Positions 27,901-35,038 of a stretch of 35,038 nt of DNA are shown here, piece by piece. Numbering within the stretch: position 1 is the first letter of the stretch; every line of letters begins with the position of its first letter. The DNA lies in the NCBI GenBank assembly GCA_002887195.1, contig PJAB01000194.1, forward strand, positions 1 to 35,038, read 5' to 3'. Position numbers and translations under genes: made by a program. Below the pieces are notes generated by a model. It did no database searches. It was not told where the DNA came from and worked only from the letters and a program-made list of their open reading frames with translations. Origin of the DNA: Chrysochromulina parva (taxonomy: Eukaryota; Haptophyta; Prymnesiales; Chrysochromulinaceae).

Positions 27901-30900
27901 CAGCGGCCGAGAAGGCGGAGGCGGAGGCCAAGGCGGCGGCCGAGGAGGCGGCGGCCGAGGCCTCAGCCGCGGCCAAGAAGGCAGCCGACGAAAAGTCGGC
28001 GGCCGAGAAAAGGAGCAAGGCAGCGGCCGAGAGAGCCGCAGCCGAGAAGGCGGCGGCCGAGAAGGCCGCAGCTGAGAAGGCAGCCGCCGAGAAGGCCGCA
28101 GCATTGGCGGCGGCGGAGGCGGCGGCGCTTCGTCGTGAGATGGAAGCCGTGCGTGTTGCCGCCGAGATGGCGGCGGCGGAGGCCAAGGCAGCCGCCGAGA
28201 AGGCGGCGGCGGAGGCCAAGGCGGCGGCCGAGAAGGCGGCGGCCGAGGCCTCAGCCGCGGCCAAGAAGGCAGCCGACGAGAAGGCCGCGGAGGCAAAGGC
28301 AGCCGCCGAGAGAGCCGCAGCTGAGAAGGCGGCGGCCGAGAAGGCCACGGCATTGGCGGCGGCGGAGGCGGCGGCGCTTCGTCGTGAGATGGAAGCTGTG
28401 CGTGTTGCCGCCGAGATGGCGGCGGCGGAGGCGAAGGCGGCGGCCGAGAAGGCGGCGGCCGAGAAGGCGGCGGCCAAGAAGGCAGCCGACGAGAAGGCCG
28501 CAGCCGAGAAGGCAGCGGCAAAGAAGGCAGCGGCGGAGAAGGCGGCGGCCGAGAAGGCGGCGGGCGAGAGAGCCGCAGCTGAGAAGGCGGCGGCCGAGAA
28601 GGCCGCAGCTGAGAAGGCAGCCGCCGAGAAGGCCGCAGCAGCGGCGGCGGCGGAGGCGGCGGCGCTTCGTCATGAGTTAGAAGCCTTGCGTGCCGCCGTC
28701 AAGATGTCGGCGGCTGAGGCGAAGGCAGCGGCCGAGAAGGCGGCGGCCGAGGCCAAGGCGGCGACCGAGAAGGCGGCGGCCGAAGCCTCAGCTGCGGCTA
28801 AGAAGGCAGCCGACGAGAAGGCGGCGGCGGAGAAGGCAGCGGCCGAGAAGGCCGCAGAGGCAAAGGCAGCTGTCGAGAGAGCCGCAGCTCAGAAGGCAGC
28901 GGCCGAGAAGGCCGCAGCAACGGCGGCGGAGGAGGCGGCGGCGCTTCGTCGTGAGTTGGCCCTGCGCGTTGCCGCCAAGAAGGAAGATGACGAGAAGGCG
29001 GCGGCGGAGAAGTTAGCGGCCGAGAGAGCCGCAGCGGAGAAGGCAGCCGCCGAAAGAGCTGCAGCAGCGGCGGCGGCGGAGGCGGCGGCGCTTCGTCGTG
29101 AGTTAGAAGCGGCGGCCGAGCAGGCGGCGGCTGACAAGGCGGCAGCCGAGAAGGCGGCGGCTGACAAGGCGGCGGCTGAAAAGGCGGCGGCCGAGAAGGC
29201 GGCGGCTGACAAGGCGGCCGCCGAGGTACCGCTGGGTACGTTTTGGCAGAGCATGCTCGCAATTGCGCCGAACGCGCCATCCCAGTACGACCTTTCGGTC
29301 GCCCTGTCGGTCGCTGGGTACGCGGATGGCGTGCGCAAGCGGATGAGCGGGCACCGGGAGCGCCATAGTAAGATCTTCCAAGTCTTCGGACGCGGCGCGC
29401 AGGTGATCGAGAGCATCGGCGCCGTGCCACGCGAGCACACCTCGCACTATCTGACGCTCAAGCTCTTCCACGGGGCAGATCTGCTCGCGGCAGACGACAC
29501 GGGCGCCTCGGACCCGTACTGCGACATCAACGTGTGGTGCCCAGAGGCGCAGCTCACGTGCGAGCACATGTGGCGCTCGGAGACCCGTTTGCAGACGATC
29601 GTGCCAAAGTGGGACAAGGTTGACTGGGGACGTGCGCCGCTCACAAGCGAGCGCGCCCTGCTCCACCTCGTGTGCTTCGATTGGGACCGCCAGGGAAAAG
29701 ATGACTTTCTCGGCGAGTGCCTGCTCGACCTGTCGTGCTATGCTGATGGCAAGCCGCATCAGCTCAAGTTGTGGCTCGACCAGTACGATAAGGACGCCAC
29801 CAAAGACAACAAAGGCGCCAAAGACGCGATCACAGGCTGGGTGACGGTCGAGATCCAGCTGCAGCGCGCCGAGGCACCCGTCGCCGAGAACGATGAAGAG
29901 GTCGTGTTTGATCTCTGGGACGACGAGCTGCCTGACTCGGCTAAAGCAAGGAAGACAGCTTCATTCGCCAAGAAAGCAGCAGTTGATAAGGCGGCGGCCG
30001 AGGAGGCGTTGGTGGCATCGATAAAGGCTGCGGAGGCGAAGAAGAAGGCGGCAGCCAGCACAGATACCAAAGGGCCCATCGAGGACGAGGCGTTCAGCTG
30101 GGAGGCTTTCCTCGAGTTCGTGTGCGCGTTGCGTGACGAAACGCCGACGATCTCGAACAAGGGCATCCTGACCGCGCTCAAGAGCCAGCACGACGCGTGG
30201 CCCGTCGGCGCGAAGGAGGTGCGCGACGCCATCCGGGAGCTCGACGAGAACCCGCACATCGTCACACGGTCGGCCAAAGCCAGCCTGCCCGTCGCCGCGG
30301 GGTCCGTCGCCGAGGCGCCGCTGCCTCCGCGCCTCGGCGACTATAGAGGAGGCCTTGCGGCCGCGGCCTCGGCTGAGAAGATGGACTCAGGCAGCGAGCC
30401 ACCGCCGCTGCTCGAGAATCTGCCGCCGGTGCCTCCGGTGCCGCCGCCTGGCGCGCCGGCGGCAGCCAGCCCTGATGCCAAAGGGTCTGTTGAGGACCCC
30501 ACTTCGCCCTCTCGCAACATTGGGAGTGAGATTGGGAAGGCGTTGTCGTTTGTGTTCGTCGAGTCGCCGATGGCTCTCTTCAATCCAAGCGCCAAGAGCG
30601 ACGATCTCATCGAGCGACGCGCAACGCTCGCCAAAGCCAAGGAGGCGGGCTGGCCATGCGCTGAGGCACGGGCGGCGGGCTACTCGTGCGCCGACGCAAA
30701 GGCGGTAGGCTACGATCTGATGGATGCCAAGGCGGCGGGCTGGACCACGGAAGAGTTGCTGAATGCGGGCTACATCAACAAGGCTCTCGCGATGCGCCTC
30801 GATGCAGCCAACTCCGAGGCTGCCAAGAAGTCGGACACGGCTCTGGTCGATGCCATGGCGGCCGGCATGTCTACGGAAGAGCTTTTGAAGGCGGGGTACA

Positions 30901-31178
30901 TCAACAAGGCTCTCGCGATGCGCCTCGATGCAGCCAACTCCGAGGCTGCCAAGAAGTCGGACACGGGGCTGGAAGAGGCGTTCGCCAAGGTGGACACGGA
31001 CAAGAGCGGCAAGATCAGCGCTGCCGAGATGAAGGCGTACATCCTAAGCGTGTACCAGAAGGGCCTCGATGACAAGACCTTAGGCGAAATGATGGCGGCG
31101 GCGGACACGAACCAGGACGGCGAAATTGACCTCGCCGAGTTCAAAATCATCATGGGCGCTGGGCCCAAAAAGATGTAG
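24902..31178 (+). CDS. Giant EF-hand / Ala-Lys-Glu coiled-coil / C2 / EF-hand protein, two exons
   Basis: Exon 1 is 24902-25157 and exon 2 is 25252-31178, giving 2060 residues. The phase-1 join completes the EF-hand DKNGDGTLQLNEF (80-92), which strongly supports the intron. EF-hand 1 is [12 protein letters not shown] (39-50). Residues about 185-1410 are a very long Ala/Lys/Glu helix with 14 anchors of the type ALRRE(M/L)EAVR. A C2 domain spans about 1485-1625, with calcium ligands in DDTGASDPY and [17 protein letters not shown] and TASFAKKAA modules follow, then the AG-repeat cassette, two [13 protein letters not shown] copies, and two more EF-hands near 1999 ([12 protein letters not shown]) and 2038 ([12 protein letters not shown]). 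No membrane segment. Family knowledge suggests calcium-dependent membrane binding through C2 and a rod-like spacer; the cellular role is unknown. Confidence 0.88.
25158..25251 (+). other. Intron of the EF-hand/C2 gene (94 nt)
   Basis: GTAAGTTAGAG to CGCTGTCACAG, a conventional donor unlike the GTG donors of the other genes. It contains GACCTGTGCGAACC twice but none of the CTGATTG/CCCTCATCAG words, so it does not belong to the introner-like group. Confidence 0.9.
25548..29224 (+). repeat. Long imperfect coding repeat (Ala/Lys/Glu helix)
   Basis: About 3.7 kb of GCGGCGGCCGAGAAG-type codons. Longer irregular units are marked by CTTCGTCGTGAG (LRRE) at 14 places. The extreme GC bias keeps several antisense frames open for hundreds of codons; those are shadows. 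Confidence 0.95.
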
Positions 31179-32220
31179 ATACGCGTCTCGGGACCTGTAC
31201 CAGCATGGGTGCACGCCGGAGGTGCCGGTGCGGGGCATGGGCGAGGCGGCATGGGGCGAGTGTCTGGGTTAGTGTCTGGGCGAGGTGTGGTGGAGGGGAG
31301 TTCGGGTGGGCTCGTCCTTTCGAGTCGTCCTGACTCCTTTCGTCCTGCTCTTCCTCATATAAGTACAGCTGTGGGTAGATTGCGGTCTCGCCCGGACGCG
31401 ATCGTCACGCGATCGGCCATCGGCCATCGCAGGGAGATAGGGGATCCCTCGTGCTTTCGGGTCTCGGCATCATATTACCGCGCCGTATCGCGTATGCGTA
31501 TACCGTATCGGTTGGTTTCACGGTGCATGACGTGGGTGCCATGAGACGTGTGTCGCAATCGAGTCCGTTATCTCGTTGTGGTCTAAGGGTTAGGGTAGGT
31601 GTGATTTCTAACAGTTACAGTAAGAGTACGGTAACACGATTCACGATTTTGGTTGTACGCGCAGCCACACATACGGCGCGCGGTACCGGGTACGGAGAGT
31701 GGCTTATTAGTGGCGTATGACCGGGGACGGTACAAGCTACAACGACATCTTGCGCCGACCGCCGCTCACACGCAGTTCATCTGCACAGCCCGTCGAGTCT
31801 GAATCGTCTTGACTTATGATCTCTGTCTCGCGCGCTCACCCCAGGCATCTGCATCACCATGCCGCAACCATGCTGTCGTCGTGCTGAGTGCACCGCCGCT
31901 GCAGTATACCCTCTGCTGCGCTGCGCTGTGTTGCGCTGCGTTGCGCTGCGCTCTGCTCTGCTGTATTGCGTTGCGCTCTGCTGTATTGCGCTGCGCAGCG
32001 GCTCTCCCCCCTCTCGTGGCTCTCCCCCCTCTCGTTCCACTCGAGCATGCGTCCGCCCCCTGCCGCCGCGCCCACTGCCGCGGCCACCGGCGCCGGCGCC
32101 ACCGACGGCGCCGTGTGGGGGGGGCGCCCGCGACGGCGCCATGTGGGGGGGCGCCCGCGACGGCGCCGTGCGGGGATGCGCCCGCGACGGCGCCGTGTGG
32201 GGATGCGCCCCCTCTCGCGC
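31179..32220 (+). other. Convergent intergenic region with repeats, no gene seen
   Basis: Just after the stop, GATGTAGATACGCG resembles the start of the 3' flank of the preceding paralog (GATGTAAATACGTG at 24632), so the 3' ends are related too. A TATA-like CATATAAGTAC at 31355-31365 has no gene behind it. Low-complexity CTGCG/TTGCG runs occupy about 31915-31997. An 18-bp CTCTCCCCCCTCTCGT repeat lies at about 32003-32036. A four-copy 27-28-bp repeat starting GACGGCGCC at 32104, 32132, 32159 and 32186 runs up to the 3' end of the minus-strand gene. Confidence 0.7.
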
Positions 32221-33537
32221 TCAGTCGCGCTCGTCAAAGGCGCGCTTGGAGCCGAGAGTGATCAAGGTGAGGCCCTGGGTCAACTGCAGCAGGACGGCTG
32301 AGTCCGTAATGGAGGGAACGCCCTCATAATCTCCCTCCTGCAGATCGCGACTGATCCCGTCGATGACGCTCATCGTACGGCGCACGTTGCTGCCGGGCGC
32401 GCCGGGCGTCGCGGGCCGCCCAGGGCCGGGCGTGCGGCTCGGTGTCGCGCACGACGAGCCACCGCCGCCATCGCGCACGATCATTCGCGCAGCTGCATAC
32501 GCGAGGGCGGGCGACTGTATCACCGCCATGGGACGACGGCTCGAGGGAGAGCGCAGCACCGACGCCGGCAGCGTCGTGGCGCGCGCGGCCGCCGCCGCCT
32601 CGAAGCTCGAGGCAGCCAGCAGCGGCGGCGGCTCCACGTCATCAAACATGGCCGACGAGGCCACCGCCGACTCCGCGGCCGCAAGGAACTGGTCTAACAA
32701 GGCTGTCGGCACGGGCTGCATTGGCGGCGCGATGCGGGCAAAGGCGCCCGCGGGCGATGAGCAGGAGCGGGCGATGAGCGGAGGCAGCTGCGCGTCGTCC
32801 GTCGACCCGTCGAGGCCGCGCCGCGCCGTGTCGGGCACCACGATGGAGAGCTCGAGTTGATCGACGTCCGTCATCATCGGCGTGCCCGCGGACGCAAAGG
32901 GCGAGCGCGAGGGCGAGAGCGCAAGCGCCGAGGTTGGGCGCACCGCGGTCGGCGAGCCGCCCATGACAGTACTCGGTGCGGCGCTCAGTGAGAGCTCGCC
33001 GCCGCCGCCGCCGCCGCCGCCGTCGCCGCCGCCGCCCTCGTCGCACTCGTCGCACTCGTCGCCAAAGACGCCGCCGAGCTCCTCCTCGTCCGCGTTGAGC
33101 TCGTCGTCGTTGCCGCCAAAGGCGGGCGAGTCGCCACCCAGATCGAAGAGCCGGCGCGGCCGCAGGTCCTCCTTGAGCGCCGAGCGCATGCACAGTGATG
33201 AGACGCCCCCGGGCGGCGCCTGAGGTCCGGTCTTGTCATTGTCGAGTGCGTTCATGCCGTGCACGCACGGGCGCGCGTGCCACGCGGAGAGACCGTCGAT
33301 GCTCACACCGCCTTTGAGGCGCTTCACCGCCGCGCACTGCTCGCACTGCTTCGCGGGCGGCTCGGGCTCGGGGAGCTCGCTCGCGGGAGGCGCCGGCGGG
33401 AGCATCACCGACATTGGCGCCATCACGTCGAAAGCGTCGTGCATGGCGAGCGCGCTCGACAAGGAGGGGTGATATGTCGAGGCCGGTGGCGCGAGCTCGA
33501 AGGCCCCATACGCGTCCTGCGGCAGCTCGAATTGCAT
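32221..33537 (-). CDS. Unknown low-complexity protein with a Cys/His motif
   Basis: 438 residues from the Met at 33537 (MQFELPQDAYGAFELAPP), which opens a normal-looking sequence. An alternative Met at 33660 (MENDSPLWKKR) would add 41 residues and overlap the start region of the divergent TPR gene. Near residues 70-105 is CEQCAAVKRLKGG, then DGLSAWHARPCVHGMNAL, with CxxC, His and CxH spacing suggesting a small metal-binding motif. The middle is Gly/Asp/Glu-rich (a GDECDECDEGGGG run). The C-terminal part has SVIDGISRDLQEGDYEG and VLLQLTQGLTLITLGSKR, probably structured. Ser/Pro-rich stretches such as SPSRSPF and TPSRTPGPG look like phosphorylation-type disordered regions. I recognise no family. 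Some regulatory role is only a guess. Confidence 0.65.
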   Translation of the reverse strand: MQFELPQDAYGAFELAPPASTYHPSLSSALAMHDAFDVMAPMSVMLPPAPPASELPEPEPPAKQCEQCAAVKRLKGGVSIDGLSAWHARPCVHGMNALDNDKTGPQAPPGGVSSLCMRSALKEDLRPRRLFDLGGDSPAFGGNDDELNADEEELGGVFGDECDECDEGGGGDGGGGGGGGELSLSAAPSTVMGGSPTAVRPTSALALSPSRSPFASAGTPMMTDVDQLELSIVVPDTARRGLDGSTDDAQLPPLIARSCSSPAGAFARIAPPMQPVPTALLDQFLAAAESAVASSAMFDDVEPPPLLAASSFEAAAAARATTLPASVLRSPSSRRPMAVIQSPALAYAAARMIVRDGGGGSSCATPSRTPGPGRPATPGAPGSNVRRTMSVIDGISRDLQEGDYEGVPSITDSAVLLQLTQGLTLITLGSKRAFDERD

Positions 33538-33660
33538 GGGGTTGGAGGGGCCCGGAGAGCGCCTTCGAGTTGCAGCAGAGGCTCCTCCTTGAATAGACCG
33601 ATGGGAGGCGGCAGGGCGCTCGACAAGGCGCTTTTTCCACAGAGGGCTGTCGTTCTCCAT

Positions 33661-33980
33661 ATGGCGTCCATCGCGGGATCCTTGCGGCAGAGAGAGCTTC
33701 GCGCGATCCAGGCACAGAAGGCGGGCGGCAGCTCCGCCTTCCTGACGTCGGCGGAGAAGGCGAAGAACCTCGAACAGGAAGGCCGCGACGCGCTCGGCCG
33801 CGGCGACGCGCCGTCGGCCGTGCGCCTCTTTGGCGCCGCGCTGTACCTGCAGCCGAGCAACGACACGCTGTTCGGCGCGCGCGCGGAGGCGCACCTCGCG
33901 TGCTGCGACTTCCAGTCGGCCGTGCTCAACCTGCGGCGTGCACTCAAGCTCAGCCGCGAGGAGGCCGAGGCGGCCGAGGC

Positions 33981-34019
<39 letters not shown>

Positions 34020-35038
34020 GGCAGGCGAGGCGGCCGCAGCTGCCGCCGCCGCTTTCCGGCGCGCGGCCTCGCACGCCGCGCGCTTAGCGCGCGTGCTCGA
34101 CCTGCGCGCCGTCAGCCTCCTCGAGGACGGCGCGCACGAGGAGGCGGAGCCGCTCCTCACGGAGGCGATCAGCTTGGACAGCTCGCTGCGCGAGCTGTAT
34201 CTGCACCGCGCCCTCGCGAACACGGCGCTCGAAAAGTACGAGGACGCGCTGCGCGACCTGTCCAAGTGCGTCGCGATGGATGACGCCGACGCCGACGTTC
34301 ACTTCCTGCGCGCCAAGCTCTCGCTCCTTGTCGGTGACCTGCCGTCGGCGCGACGGGCGGCCGACCGCGCGCTCGCTCTCGAGCCAGGGCACCCGGAGGC
34401 CCTTGAGCTACAAGGGACCATGGGCGAGTGTGCGGCGGTGTACAAGGACGAGGCGACGAAGCTGCTGCTGCTCGGCTCGCCCTCGGACGCCATCTCCAAC
34501 CTGACGCACGCGATGGCTCTGCAGCCAGAAGACCCTGAGATACAGGTCCGACGGGGCGCCGCACGCCGCCAGTCGGGGCTGCTCTACGAGGCGGTACGAG
34601 ACTTCGAGGCGGCGATCAAGAAGGCGGGCGGCAAGCACGCGCACGGGCAGCGGCTGCTCACGCTCACCTTCAACGACCTGGGCGTCAAGCTCGCCACAGC
34701 GCGCCGCTACCCCGACGCCCTCGGCTGGTTTGATCGCGCGATCGGCTCGGATGACTCGATGGGTCCACTCTACCTCAACCGCGGCGACTGCCACCGCTCG
34801 CTTGGGTCGATCGCGGAGGCGCTGAGCGACTTTGAGCGAGCGGCCGAGCTCTTCGCGGGCGACGCCAAGGCGCAGTGGCAGATCCAGAGCCGCATCGCGC
34901 TCGTCCATAATGAGCGCGGCACGCAGCTCTTTAACCACGCGGCCGTGCGGCATGCGGCGGTCGAGTTCTCTCGTGCGATCGAATGCAATCCACGCGTGGC
35001 GCACTTTTACGTGAACCGCGCGATGTCGACGATGCAGC
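33661..35038 (+). CDS. TPR-repeat protein (3' end outside window)
   Basis: The frame from ATG 33661 (MASIAGSLRQREL) is open to the window's right edge, 459 codons. An in-frame ATG at 33601 would add 20 residues. Successive TPR helices are visible: AKNLEQEGRDALGRGDAPSA then VRLFGAALYLQPSN, ELYLHRALANTALEKYEDAL, PLYLNRGDCHRSLGSIAEAL, and VEFSRAIECNPRVAHFYVNR. A (CAG)12 tract (33982-34017) encodes a Gln run in one linker. TPR arrays bind partner proteins; large all-TPR proteins of this layout (for example TTC16-like) occur in ciliated eukaryotes, but I do not assign a name. The gene is divergent from the minus-strand gene, whose candidate start at 33660 directly abuts this ATG. Confidence 0.85.
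33982..34017 (+). repeat. (CAG)12 tract in the TPR gene
   Basis: Twelve perfect CAG codons encode poly-Gln between two TPR helices. This is the second pure CAG tract in the window. Confidence 0.97.

Noticed and set aside
25256..28521. Long antisense open frames (up to 668 codons) opposite the Ala/Lys/Glu rod
   Set aside because: They are low-complexity mirror images of the GCG/GCC/GAG repeat. They contain no domain, while the sense frame continues into EF-hand and C2 domains.
31580..31600. TAAGGGTTAGGG words resembling a telomere repeat
   Set aside because: Only about two copies are present, internal to a gene-containing window. No array.

Overview
This window looks like nuclear DNA of a GC-rich unicellular eukaryote. 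The evidence is spliceosomal GT-AG introns, no operon layout, genes tightly packed on both strands, pure CAG/poly-Q tracts, long Ala/Gly/Asp runs, and eukaryotic families (SNF2 ATPase, exostosin-like GT47, CS-TPR protein, EF-hand/C2 protein). One protein carries a signal peptide followed by a twin-arginine thylakoid-type signal, which suggests a secondary plastid. A haptophyte or similar chromist alga is my best inference, not a proven one. I saw no tRNA, rRNA, CRISPR array, bacterial insertion sequence or viral gene.

Layout. 3-2084 (+): 3' part of a low-complexity protein with one membrane segment. 2238-2900 (-): secretory J-domain protein. 3274-4110 (-): unknown membrane protein. 4310-5604 (-): CS-TPR co-chaperone with one intron. 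5851-6248 (-): an unrecognised spliced exon pair. 6470-7129 (-): secreted His-rich thioredoxin-like protein. 7436-8650 (+): 3-hydroxyisobutyryl-CoA hydrolase. 8788-11376 (+): dual-specificity phosphatase, polynucleotide kinase and RNA ligase fused in one chain. 11560-12459 (+): DUF6816-like thylakoid lumen protein. 12590-15383 (+): two-part glycosyltransferase with an exostosin domain, one intron and one apparent 1-nt frame break. 15384-16314: repeat-rich spacer. 16315-21947 (+): ten-exon SNF2 ATPase. 22323-24632 and 24902-31178 (+): two neighbouring genes sharing C-terminal cassettes, one membrane-anchored, the other a giant EF-hand/coiled-coil/C2/EF-hand protein. 31179-32220: repeat-rich spacer. 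32221-33537 (-) and 33661-35038 (+): divergent pair, an unknown Cys/His-motif protein and a TPR protein that runs off the window.

The most striking signal is in the introns. Many share a repetitive body built from CTGATG/CTGATTG units (these match a branch-point consensus) and a common 3' tail ending CCCTCATCAG. Several are flanked by, or contain, imperfect copies of 21-35 nt of the adjoining exon. At 21921-22006 a 35-nt piece of the same kind sits between 25/26-nt direct repeats exactly at a stop codon. This looks like active introner-type intron gain with unusually long flanking duplications.

The second strong signal is the phosphatase-kinase-ligase fusion, which could carry out RNA end healing and sealing in one polypeptide. 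All splice junctions were inferred by eye from reading frame, GT-AG ends and protein-family continuity; none has transcript support here.
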